The notes under the pieces: generated by a model
The model's input: the letters and a program-made list of their open reading frames with translations, nothing else
Told to the model about the DNA's origin: nothing
Databases searched by the model: none
In this document: in pieces, positions 1 through 6,132 of the stretch
Position numbering within the stretch: position 1 is the first letter of the stretch
How the letters are laid out: every line of letters starts with the position of its first letter
Assembly (NCBI GenBank): GCA_016210705.1
Contig: JACQTR010000192.1
Location: 1-6,220 of the forward strand
Reading direction: 5' to 3'
Length of the DNA: 6,220 nt
Origin: Chloroflexota bacterium
Lineage (GTDB): Bacteria; Chloroflexota; Dehalococcoidia; JACQTR01
Made by a program: the position numbers and the translations under genes

Positions 1-1098
1 AAGGCCAAGTGCGAGCTCTCTACTACCTTAACCACTGAAATCAACCTCCCCTTTATTACCGCTGACGCCAGTGGTCCTAAGCATTTGAACATGACCCTGA
101 CCCGGGCTAAGTTGGAACAACTGGTGGGCGACCTGGTGGAGAAGACTCTGGGCCCTTGCCAGCAAGCCTTGGCTGACGCTGGGATGACCCCCGCCCAGAT
201 TGACGAGGTAATTTTGGTCGGTGGCCAGACCCGTATGCCACAAGTTCAGGAGAAGGTAAAGCAATTTTTCAGTAAGGAGCTTCATAAAGGGGTGAACCCT
301 GATGAGGTGGTAGCCGTAGGCGCCGGCATCCAGGCCGGGGTCCTCAAAGGGGAGGTCAAGGATATATTGCTTTTGGATGTGACTCCCCTTACACTGGGCA
401 TCGAGACCCTGGGTGGAGTGATGACGCCCCTCATCCCTCGCAATACCACCATACCTACGGCCAAGAGCCAGATTTTCACCACTGCCGCCGATAACCAACC
501 CAGCGTGGAGATCCATGTGCTGCAAGGGGAGCGCACCATGGCCGCCGATAACAAGACTTTGGGCCGATTCGTCCTCGATGGGCTGCTGCCATCACCTAGA
601 GGTGTCCCCCAAATCGAGGTCACCTTTGACATCGACGCTAACGGTATTGTGAGCGTAAGGGCTCAGGACAAGGCTACTGGTAGGGAGCAGAAGATTACTA
701 TCACCGTTTCCAGTGGCCTTGGCAAAGAAGAGGTAGAAAAGATGCGGCACGAGGCGGAAACATTTGCCGCCGAGGATACGCGGAGGCGGGAAGAGGTGGA
801 AACCCGCAACACCGCCGATAGCCTGGTCTATACCGCTGAAAAAATCCTGCGAGAGCAAGGGGAAAAGGTGCCCACCCCGGTGAAGGAGCAGGTAGAGGGC
901 AAGATTGCCGCCCTCCGTTCTGCCCTTCAAAGTGGCGATCTAACCAGTATCCGTAGCGCCACGCAGGAACTCTCTGCTGCTTTACAGCAAATAGGGGCCG
1001 CTGCCTATCAACAATCGGGGACGCCAGGCCCTGGAAGTCAACCTCCTCCCGGTGGGCCCGATGAGGGTACCGTAGAGGGTGAATTTCGCGAGGTTTAG
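1..1098 (+). CDS. dnaK: Molecular chaperone DnaK (Hsp70), 3' part; start lies outside the window
   Basis: ATP-dependent cytosolic Hsp70 that binds exposed hydrophobic segments of client proteins and cycles with DnaJ and GrpE. The frame is open from base 1 and gives 365 residues. It begins in the last part of the nucleotide-binding domain (INLPFITADASGPKHLNMT, then VILVGGQTRMP and NPDEVVAVGAG). The interdomain linker DILLLDVTPL follows, then the beta-sandwich substrate-binding domain (LGIETLGGVMTPLIPRNTTIP, HVLQGER, FDIDANGIVSV) and the helical lid. The tail is rich in Gly and Pro and ends EGEFREV, an acidic DnaK-type terminus. Compared with roughly 600-640 residues for the family, about 240-250 N-terminal residues are missing because of the window edge; no internal break is seen. 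One small difference from the commonest form is Ile in DILLLD, where Val is usual. A lipoprotein gene separates it from dnaJ. Identification is secure. Confidence 0.98.
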   Translation, partial: KAKCELSTTLTTEINLPFITADASGPKHLNMTLTRAKLEQLVGDLVEKTLGPCQQALADAGMTPAQIDEVILVGGQTRMPQVQEKVKQFFSKELHKGVNPDEVVAVGAGIQAGVLKGEVKDILLLDVTPLTLGIETLGGVMTPLIPRNTTIPTAKSQIFTTAADNQPSVEIHVLQGERTMAADNKTLGRFVLDGLLPSPRGVPQIEVTFDIDANGIVSVRAQDKATGREQKITITVSSGLGKEEVEKMRHEAETFAAEDTRRREEVETRNTADSLVYTAEKILREQGEKVPTPVKEQVEGKIAALRSALQSGDLTSIRSATQELSAALQQIGAAAYQQSGTPGPGSQPPPGGPDEGTVEGEFREV

Positions 1099-1122
1099 CT
1101 AAGCTTATAAGGGGTTATTCCG

Positions 1123-1148
1123 AAAGGGGCACCACGCGGTGCCCCTTT
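1123..1148 (+). terminator. Perfect 11-bp hairpin after dnaK; terminator or processing/attenuation hairpin
   Basis: The arm AAAGGGGCACC (1123-1133) pairs perfectly with GGTGCCCCTTT (1138-1148) around the four-base loop ACGC. It starts 25 bp after the dnaK stop. The only U-rich stretch is the three U bases inside the 3' arm, and the next bases are GGCTTGAGG, so it lacks the U tract of a strong intrinsic terminator. It ends about 20 bp before the lipoprotein start, just ahead of its ribosome binding site. Partial termination or 3'-end protection of dnaK mRNA, lowering expression of the downstream genes relative to dnaK, fits better than a full stop. That role is inference; the hairpin itself is plain. 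Confidence 0.6.
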
Positions 1149-1167
1149 GGCTTGAGGAATGGAGGTT

Positions 1168-1869
1168 ATGAAGAGTAAAATAGCCTGGGGAGCCTTGATA
1201 GGGGTGCTTTTCTTCGCCTTGGGGTGCCAAAAGACAGAGGAAACTCCTATCCCCTCTGCTACTCCTGAGGCCTCGGCCCTTCTGGCTCGGGCCGGGCAAG
1301 GGCTAGAAGCCGCCTCTAGCTACCGGTTTACTATCAGCGCTACCTACTACTGGACCTTTGAGGGAAAAGAGCAGGTGTGGACGTTTACCGGGGAAGGAGC
1401 CGCGGCCAAGCCCGATAAGTTTCGCTCTCTTATGGAGGGCACCGCTGATACTACTCTGGGCATAGAATTGGTAGGAGGAACAATAAAGGCCTGGGATAGT
1501 CGAGGGGACATTGCTAATCCATCAACTACCTTTGGCGGGCCCGGCGTTGGGGCTGCTCCCTATACTGTTATTGCCTATTTCAAAAACCCGGATCAGTCCA
1601 TGTATTTGGGTGAGGCAACCGTGGATAATTTGCATACTCATCATCTCAGCTTCATTCCCCAACTGGCCCGAGTGGCTCAATTGGATACTTATCACGCCAA
1701 TGACCTGAAAAGGGTTACCTCAGTAAAGGGTGAGGTTTGGATTGATGAGACCGAAGCTAGGCCGCGGCGGATAAGTGTCGAGGTGACATCTCTGGCTAGC
1801 GACGGCTCCGCGCAGCGGGTAATAATTACATTAGATTTCGTCGATTTCAATAAACCGGTAGGATTTTGA
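1168..1869 (+). CDS. Exported lipoprotein of unknown function, possibly LppX/LolA-like
   Basis: I do not recognise a named gene. The protein is 233 residues from the chosen ATG. It opens with MKSKIAW, a hydrophobic stretch and ALGC, a plausible lipobox with Cys20 as the lipidated residue, followed by a polar Thr/Pro/Glu linker, so an outer-face, membrane-anchored protein is likely. The mature part has the pattern of a LolA/LppX-type beta-barrel half: an initial helix (ALLARAGQGLEAASSYRF), then alternating strands (YYWTFEGKEQVWTFTGEG, GEVWIDETEARPRRISVEV), ending ITLDFVDFNKPV, an ending common in LppX_LprAFG-like lipoproteins. The fold assignment is inference. An ATG at 1159 is in frame, but 1168 is preferred because MKSK begins a normal signal peptide and GAGGA (1154-1158) lies 9 nt ahead. 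The stop overlaps the dnaJ ATG by one base (TGATG), so the two are probably translationally coupled. Its place between dnaK and dnaJ is unusual. Confidence 0.85.
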   Translation: MKSKIAWGALIGVLFFALGCQKTEETPIPSATPEASALLARAGQGLEAASSYRFTISATYYWTFEGKEQVWTFTGEGAAAKPDKFRSLMEGTADTTLGIELVGGTIKAWDSRGDIANPSTTFGGPGVGAAPYTVIAYFKNPDQSMYLGEATVDNLHTHHLSFIPQLARVAQLDTYHANDLKRVTSVKGEVWIDETEARPRRISVEVTSLASDGSAQRVIITLDFVDFNKPVGF

Positions 1870-2987
1870 TGACTGCCAAACGAGATTATTATGAAGTCCT
1901 GGGTGTAGATAGGAACGCTACGCCAGAGGAAATCAAGAAAGCCTTTCGGCGCTTGGCCCTGAAGTATCACCCGGACCGCAATCAAGAGTCAGGGTCTGAG
2001 GAGCGGTTCAAGGAGATCAACGAGGCCTACGAGGTCCTTAGCGACCCGGAGAAGCGGGCCAATTACGATCGCTTTGGACATGGCGGGCCCTCGCCCTTTG
2101 GCGACTTCGGTGGCTTTGGAAGCTGGGGCGAGATTTTCGATGCCTTCTTTGGGGGAACGACCACCACTAGGGTTCGGCGTACTGCCCCTCAGCGTGGCGA
2201 TGACCTCCGTTATATCCTGGAGCTTACTTTTGAGGAAGCGGTATTTGGTTGTGAAAAGGACGTAACCATAGCCCGCTGGGAAAGTTGCTCCCGCTGTCGG
2301 GGTGTGGGTAGCGAACCCGACAATCCACCTGTTAAATGTCCTCGATGCAATGGCTCCGGTGGGGTCCGCCGCACCCAACGGAGCATCTTTGGCCAATATG
2401 TCAACGTTACTCCCTGTGACTATTGTCGTGGGGAGGGTAGAATAATTATGACCCCTTGCCATCAATGCCAAGGCCAGGGTAAGGAGCGTAAGCCCCGCAC
2501 CATTAGGGTTCAAATTCCGGCAGGGGTGGATGATGGCTCCCAGGTCCGTTTGAGTGGTGAGGGAGATATGGGGATATTGGGAGGTGGCCCGGGCAATCTC
2601 TATATCACCCTACGCGTCTCGGAGCACGAGTTTTGGAAACGGCAAAACAATAATATCCTTTACGATCTGCCCGTCAACTTTGCCCAAGCCGCTTTGGGGG
2701 ACGAGGTGGAGGTGCCTACGGTGTACGGCAAGGTTCCTCTCAAAATCCCCGCGGGCACCCAAACCGGCGCTATGTTTCGTCTTAAAGAGAAGGGAGTGCC
2801 TCACCTTCGGGGGACAGGAAGGGGAGATCAACTAGTTCGGGTGTTGGTGGTTACCCCTCAGCATCTGGACGAGGAACAAAAGAAGCTTTTCCAAGAGCTG
2901 GCCCGTTCTTTGGGTAAAGCAGTGACCCATCAAGAGGCTAAAGGTTTCTTCGAGAGGTTCAAGTCCGCCTTCGGTAATAACCCTTGA
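1869..2987 (+). CDS. dnaJ: Chaperone protein DnaJ (Hsp40, type I)
   Basis: Cytosolic co-chaperone that delivers unfolded clients to DnaK and stimulates its ATPase. The 372 residues contain all parts of a type I DnaJ. The J domain (about 5-70) has the catalytic HPD at 34-36. A Gly/Phe-rich segment follows (about 70-95). The zinc-binding domain has four complete CxxCxGxG repeats (Cys140/143, 157/160, 183/186, 197/200). Two C-terminal client-binding domains follow (from about 208), with IPAGVDDGSQVRLSGEGD and LGDEVEVPTVYGKVPLKIPAGTQ. Length is normal. The start is the ATG at 1869, which overlaps the lipoprotein stop and has AGGA (1860-1863) 5 nt ahead; a TTG immediately before it is in frame but redundant. 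The stop overlaps the prmA start by 4 bp. Its neighbours indicate one chaperone operon with dnaK. Confidence 0.98.
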   Translation: MTAKRDYYEVLGVDRNATPEEIKKAFRRLALKYHPDRNQESGSEERFKEINEAYEVLSDPEKRANYDRFGHGGPSPFGDFGGFGSWGEIFDAFFGGTTTTRVRRTAPQRGDDLRYILELTFEEAVFGCEKDVTIARWESCSRCRGVGSEPDNPPVKCPRCNGSGGVRRTQRSIFGQYVNVTPCDYCRGEGRIIMTPCHQCQGQGKERKPRTIRVQIPAGVDDGSQVRLSGEGDMGILGGGPGNLYITLRVSEHEFWKRQNNNILYDLPVNFAQAALGDEVEVPTVYGKVPLKIPAGTQTGAMFRLKEKGVPHLRGTGRGDQLVRVLVVTPQHLDEEQKKLFQELARSLGKAVTHQEAKGFFERFKSAFGNNP

Positions 2988-3892
2988 AGTGGCTAGAGTG
3001 GAGCCTGCAAGTTCATGTGGATGATGAGGAAGTGGTGGCGGCGGTTCTGGGGGATTTCGGCTATGGGGGCGTGGTTGTCGAAGAAGCCTTCTATCCCACC
3101 TCCGACGGCCAGGGCTACACCATTGATCCCGATGGGCCAACAGCTATAAAAATCTATCTACCGCAAGATAAAACTCTTTCCCAAAAGATCCGGGGGCTAC
3201 GGCGGGCTCTTAAAGGGCTGAATCTTTCCCATCCCTGGACATTGTTGGCTAGGCGAGAGATAGAAGAGGTCGACTGGGCTGAGACCTGGAAGGCCTATTT
3301 CCCAGTTATGCGCTTAAGCCCTCGCCTGGTGGTGAAACCTTCTTGGTGTGACTACGAACCAGCTCCGGGCGAGTTGGTTATCGAGCTAGACCCAGGCGCC
3401 GCCTTCGGTACTGGTCAACATCCCACCACCGCCATGTGCGCTCTAGCCCTTGAGGAGCTAGTGAGGCCGGGAATGAGGGTTTTAGATCTGGGGACAGGCT
3501 CGGGCATCTTGGCCATCGCCACTGCCAAGCTAGGAGCAGCTTCGGTTTTGGCTCTGGATATAGAACCGGTGGCGGTCAGGGTAGCTCAGGATAATGTGAT
3601 AGCTAATGGGGTGGGAGGGGTGGTGGTAGTTAGGGAGGCCACTATAGAAAAGGGCTTGGAGCCTTTCGATCTGGAGGTGGCCAATATAACGGCCTCTGTC
3701 CTTATGCCCCTGGTGGCGAAAATGGTTGACGCGCTAAACCCTGGGGGCTACCTTATTTTGGGAGGGATCAATGCTGAGGCCGAAGAACGAATAAGCATAG
3801 CTCTGAAAGAGGTGGGGGCGACTTTAAAGGATAGCATTGCCCAAGACCAATGGCGGACTATTATCGGGCAAAGAGCCGTCGATACCGACTAA
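2984..3892 (+). CDS. prmA: Ribosomal protein L11 methyltransferase PrmA
   Basis: SAM-dependent enzyme that methylates lysine side chains and the N-terminus of ribosomal protein L11. The protein has 302 residues, typical of the family. The N-terminal substrate-recognition domain starts MKWLEWSLQV. The linker region carries DWAETWKAYFPVMRL (97-111). The PrmA signature DPGAAFGTGQHPTT lies at 136-149, followed by SAM motif I VLDLGTGSG (166-174), an acidic ribose-binding position in ALDIEP (Asp192), and NITA (234-237) at the catalytic-motif position. The start is TTG at 2984: it gives the expected family N-terminus and overlaps the dnaJ stop as TTGA. I see no good ribosome binding site, so translation probably depends on coupling to dnaJ. 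The dnaJ-prmA order is common in bacteria. The methylation role is family knowledge. Confidence 0.95.
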   Translation: MKWLEWSLQVHVDDEEVVAAVLGDFGYGGVVVEEAFYPTSDGQGYTIDPDGPTAIKIYLPQDKTLSQKIRGLRRALKGLNLSHPWTLLARREIEEVDWAETWKAYFPVMRLSPRLVVKPSWCDYEPAPGELVIELDPGAAFGTGQHPTTAMCALALEELVRPGMRVLDLGTGSGILAIATAKLGAASVLALDIEPVAVRVAQDNVIANGVGGVVVVREATIEKGLEPFDLEVANITASVLMPLVAKMVDALNPGGYLILGGINAEAEERISIALKEVGATLKDSIAQDQWRTIIGQRAVDTD

Positions 3893-3920
3893 GGGGTTCA
3901 GGCTTTTAAGTTATTTTTTA
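3870..3920 (+). terminator. Weak candidate terminator at the end of prmA
   Basis: AAGAGCC (3871-3877) can pair with GGCTTTT (3901-3907) with one G-U pair, enclosing a small inner stem GTCG/CGAC (3878-3881 with 3886-3889). A T-rich run follows at 3911-3919. An 11-nt bulge and the 3-nt gap before the T run make it a poor match to a classic intrinsic terminator. It sits where the chaperone operon should end, just before a good promoter for the next gene. Confidence 0.3.
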
Positions 3921-3949
3921 TTGAAGTCGGGGTCAAAACAATTTATACT
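3921..3949 (+). promoter_or_regulatory. Sigma70-type promoter for the oxidase-like/prenyltransferase unit
   Basis: The -35 element TTGAAG (3921-3926, four of six bases of TTGACA) and the -10 element TATACT (3944-3949, five of six of TATAAT) are separated by exactly 17 bp. Transcription would start near 3956, about 30 bp before the GTG start at 3989. This is the only sizeable gap between + strand genes in the window, which supports a new transcription unit here. Confidence 0.65.
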
Positions 3950-4000
3950 GGAAAAAACTTTGACTTCGGCTCTGAGAGGAGTGAGATAGTGGAGGTCAAA
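3923..4000. promoter_or_regulatory. Candidate operator: GGTCAAA-type repeats around the promoter
   Basis: GAAGTC (3923-3928) and GTCAAA (3932-3937) lie in the -35/spacer region. Both find their reverse complements in one block, TTTGACTTC (3959-3967), just past the predicted transcription start. A further direct copy, GGTCAAA, lies at 3994-4000, immediately after the start codon of the next gene. The arrangement brackets the -10 element and could be a repressor or activator site. No regulator is assigned: I did not find the same element upstream of the neighbouring regulator gene. Confidence 0.3.
3974..3991 (+). promoter_or_regulatory. Ribosome binding site and GTG start of the split-barrel protein
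   Basis: GAGAGGA (3974-3980) lies 8 nt before the GTG at 3989-3991. No ATG or TTG in the frame nearby competes with it, so this site settles the start. Another GTG at 3981 is out of frame. Confidence 0.7.
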
Positions 4001-4486
4001 CATTCCAAGGAAGAAATCCTAGCCATACTGAACTCGGTGGAAGTGGCGGCGGTGGCTACTGCTGCCGGAGATCGGCTGAGAAACCGTATGATGCATTTTG
4101 CCGCAGACGATGATTTCAATCTCTACCTGGCCACCATGAAGGGCGACCCCAAAACATTACAGATGACCAACTATCCCTCGGTATCCCTTCTTGTCCACCA
4201 GGCTGCCCCCAGCATCAATGATGCCCAGGAGGTGGAGATCACTGGTAAAGCGCGTTTCGTGCGGGATGAGACCGAGCGACAAAAGGCTTTGGCCCTTACC
4301 GCGCAGCGGTCGCCCGTGGTCAAATATCTCACCGAAACTGGCAACGCCGAGGTATTGGATTGCATTAAGGTGGCGCCAGATACGGTGAAATATCGCGTCT
4401 TCAAAGAAATTGTCCAAGGAATGCCACCCACTGTAGTTGAATTTCCCGAACATCGAGCTACCGTTAGCGAAGGAGAGCTGTTATAG
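3989..4486 (+). CDS. Pyridoxamine 5'-phosphate oxidase-like FMN-binding split-barrel protein
   Basis: Probable small cytosolic flavin- or cofactor-binding protein of the PNPOx-like split-barrel superfamily; substrate unknown. The 165 residues start at GTG with a good ribosome binding site. An N-terminal helix (HSKEEILAILNSVEVAAVATA) leads into the first strand. RNRMMHF (31-37) matches the 'R..PM' strand of the family, and LYLATMKGDPKTLQMTNYPSVSLLV (in 45-69) matches the FMN-phosphate-binding strand-loop-helix. EVEITGKARFV (81-91) is the following barrel strand. The protein is shorter than true PdxH (about 210-230 residues) and lacks its C-terminal substrate-binding part, so it should not be called a pyridoxamine oxidase. 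It heads a two-gene unit with the prenyltransferase, which is in the same reading frame just after its TAG stop. Possible roles include quinone, F420 or heme-related redox chemistry, but nothing in the sequence decides. Confidence 0.85.
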   Translation: MEVKHSKEEILAILNSVEVAAVATAAGDRLRNRMMHFAADDDFNLYLATMKGDPKTLQMTNYPSVSLLVHQAAPSINDAQEVEITGKARFVRDETERQKALALTAQRSPVVKYLTETGNAEVLDCIKVAPDTVKYRVFKEIVQGMPPTVVEFPEHRATVSEGELL

Positions 4487-4519
4487 CTAAAACTTAAGAA
4501 TTGGTGGATAGAGACGAGG
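4470..4519 (+). other. Same-frame junction encoding the prenyltransferase N-terminus without a start codon
   Basis: After the TAG at 4484-4486 the eleven codons 4487-4519 read LKLKNWWIETR, running directly into VPFLTASIVP. This resembles the usual beginning of MenA-type proteins. None of the codons is ATG, GTG, TTG or CTG; ATA at 4508 is the only near-start. A strong Shine-Dalgarno-like AAGGAG (4470-4475) lies exactly 8 nt before the TAG, the spacing expected if the codon at 4484 were a start. Confidence 0.6.
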
Positions 4520-5518
4520 GTGCCCTTTCTTACCGCCAGTATTGTCCCTATCATATTGGGAGCGGCCATAGCTTGGGAGAAAACCGGCATAATCAACTGG
4601 GGATATTTCCTGCTTACCCTGATAGCCGGCGTTCTGATGCAGGCAGGTGCCAACGTCATGAATGATTATTTCGACCATAAGAGCGGCACGGACGATCTGA
4701 ACAAAGAGTTCGTTAGGCCTTTTAGTGGGGGCAGTCGTGCTATCCAGTTGGGGCTCCTCACCCCCTTGGAGGTGCTAATGGGTGGAATTTTCTATTTCCT
4801 CTTGGCTAGTCTCTTGGGCTTCTATCTAGCTTGGTCCAGAGGATTGCCCATCCTGGCGCTGGGGGCTGTTGGTCTTATCTCAGGCATGTTTTATACGGGG
4901 CGCCCCTTCTATTGGGTTAGTAGAGGGGTAGGCGAGTTGGTGATAGGGCTGAACTTTGGCTTGCTGATGACCCTTGGGGCTTATTACGTTCAGGCCCAAG
5001 CCTTTGCCTGGGCCCCAGTCGTGGCCGCTATACCGGTGGCCCTCCTCATCGCTGCCGTCCTCTATATAAATGAGTTCCCCGATTATAATGCTGATAAGGC
5101 AGTGAAGAAGCGAACCCTCGTTGTTCGGTTGGGTCGTGATAAGGGGGTCATTGGCTATGCCGTCCTTATTCTAGGGGTGTACCCCGCCATTTTGGCCGGT
5201 GTCATTACTCAGGTATTGCCGGCGGCAACGTTGTTAGCCATTTTGCCTCTCCCTCTGGCTCTCAGGGCCCTTTACTATGCTCGCCGCTACCATTCCCAGA
5301 TTACTGAACTCATTCCGGCTAATGCCATGACCCTGGTAATTCACCTGGCAACTAGCCTGTATCTAACCATTGCCTATATTGGGGTAGGTTTTGGATCTCC
5401 CGGGTTTGGCTACGCCTCGGCGCTGGGACTACTTCTCAGCCTATATGTAGTGTACCAATATCGGCAGATTGAAATACGGGCTAGGGCTTCCTCCGGGGTC
5501 AAAACAGTGGTGCGTTAG
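4520..5518 (+). CDS. UbiA-family membrane prenyltransferase, MenA-like
   Basis: Integral membrane enzyme that joins a polyprenyl diphosphate to an aromatic acceptor; closest in pattern to 1,4-dihydroxy-2-naphthoate prenyltransferase (MenA, menaquinone synthesis), but the acceptor is not proven. From the GTG at 4520 it has 332 residues and about eight or nine hydrophobic segments. The first Mg-diphosphate motif is NVMNDYFDHKSGTD (N45..N48-D49..D52..D58), and RPFSGGSRAIQLGLLTP follows. The second aspartate motif is NEFPDYNADKAVKKRTLVVRLG (184-205; Asp188 and Asp192). The start is a problem: the family N-terminus W.xETRxPFLTAS begins upstream of this GTG, in codons 4487-4519, which have no standard start codon. 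GAGG directly abuts the GTG, leaving no normal spacing. The same frame runs back to the TAG of the preceding gene. The stop overlaps the stop of the convergent regulator gene by 4 bp. Confidence 0.9.
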   Translation: MPFLTASIVPIILGAAIAWEKTGIINWGYFLLTLIAGVLMQAGANVMNDYFDHKSGTDDLNKEFVRPFSGGSRAIQLGLLTPLEVLMGGIFYFLLASLLGFYLAWSRGLPILALGAVGLISGMFYTGRPFYWVSRGVGELVIGLNFGLLMTLGAYYVQAQAFAWAPVVAAIPVALLIAAVLYINEFPDYNADKAVKKRTLVVRLGRDKGVIGYAVLILGVYPAILAGVITQVLPAATLLAILPLPLALRALYYARRYHSQITELIPANAMTLVIHLATSLYLTIAYIGVGFGSPGFGYASALGLLLSLYVVYQYRQIEIRARASSGVKTVVR

Positions 5519-6132
5519 CTCTGAGCGATAAGAAAGGCGCAGAAACTATTGGTGTCCCACAGGGTACTTTCCAGCACCACTGGGACACCAAGAAGGCGAT
5601 GGAGAAGACCTAGGTCAAGGGAGCACAGCTCCCGATGGTGCTGGGCTAGCCGATGGTAAATACAGGCGTATCGTTTGAAAAGGTAATGGCCATCCTTCTC
5701 CTCCCAATCGGCCAGGTCGCCCCTTTCGGCAAAAATGGAGGCCACCGCCTTTACCCGCTGAGGAAGGCTCTTACCGTCCATCTGCGTAAGGTAGGGTTGG
5801 GCAAGGTGCTCAGCCAATCTATCCAAATAAAGAGCCAACTTTTCCGTGCCATCCCAAGCCTTAATCTCATCCAAAAGCCAGTCGGCCAATAGGTCATAAG
5901 CCTTGGGGAATAAATCCTCGGCCTCCTCCGTGAGAGCATACACAAAATAGGGTCGTCCCACTTGACCTCTGACCTCGGTAGTGGCTACCAGAGCGTCTCG
6001 CTCCAATACCACCAAATGTTGCCGCACTCCGGTAGGGGTAAGACCCAAGGCAATACTTAGCTCCTTCACTGTTGCCTTGCTCTTCTTTTTTAATAGCTCT
6101 AGAATTTCCTTGCGGGTAGCCTGCATCGGCAT
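5515..6132 (-). CDS. Winged-helix transcriptional regulator, SufR-like (COG2345 type), with three C-terminal cysteines
   Basis: DNA-binding regulator of 205 residues. The N-terminal winged helix-turn-helix spans about 4-65, with recognition helix TPTGVRQHLVVLERDALV (32-49). The wing and following strand RGQVGRPYFVYALTEEAEDLFP (55-76) are typical of COG2345/SufR proteins. The C-terminal part holds Cys157, Cys170 and Cys198 (C-x12-C-x27-C), in the context ACIYHRLAQHHRELC and FCAFLI. That resembles the iron-sulfur cluster ligands of SufR, which represses suf operons; no suf gene is visible here. The first ATG is at 6132, a second at 6126; a purine-rich AAGGGAG lies 18 nt ahead of the first, too far to be convincing. 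An in-frame stop at 6142-6144 prevents a longer start. It converges on the prenyltransferase gene with a 4-bp stop overlap. Its target is unknown; the neighbouring unit is only a guess. Confidence 0.88.
   Translation of the reverse strand: MPMQATRKEILELLKKKSKATVKELSIALGLTPTGVRQHLVVLERDALVATTEVRGQVGRPYFVYALTEEAEDLFPKAYDLLADWLLDEIKAWDGTEKLALYLDRLAEHLAQPYLTQMDGKSLPQRVKAVASIFAERGDLADWEEKDGHYLFKRYACIYHRLAQHHRELCSLDLGLLHRLLGVPVVLESTLWDTNSFCAFLIAQS
5549..5591. repeat. 11-bp perfect inverted repeat near the 3' ends of the convergent genes
   Basis: TTGGTGTCCCA (5549-5559) and TGGGACACCAA (5581-5591) are perfect reverse complements separated by 21 nt. The repeat lies inside the 3' end of the regulator gene and starts about 30 bp past the prenyltransferase stop on the + strand. 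No T run follows on either strand. It may stop or protect the + strand transcript, or may be a chance product of the codons for LGVP and WDTN. Confidence 0.45.

Noticed and set aside
1866..1868. TTG as the dnaJ start
   Set aside because: The ATG directly after it has proper spacing to AGGA and gives the usual DnaJ N-terminus; the TTG would only add one residue.
1989..2513. 174-residue open frame antisense to dnaJ
   Set aside because: It lies wholly opposite a gene with complete family motifs, has low-complexity composition and no recognisable domain; it is a shadow frame.
3989..4486. Calling the split-barrel gene pdxH
   Set aside because: At 165 residues it is too short for PdxH and lacks the C-terminal substrate-binding segment; only the FMN-type fold is supported.
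4171..4659. 162-residue antisense open frame across the oxidase-like/prenyltransferase junction
   Set aside because: It is opposite well-supported genes and shows no protein-like motif or ribosome binding site.
3928..5506. A 13-bp identical sequence CGGGGTCAAAACA at 3928-3940 and at 5494-5506
   Set aside because: One copy overlaps the promoter and the other lies in the 3' end of the prenyltransferase gene. A single 13-mer match in a 6-kb window is not far from chance, and no flanking similarity extends it, so I do not claim a recombination or attachment site.
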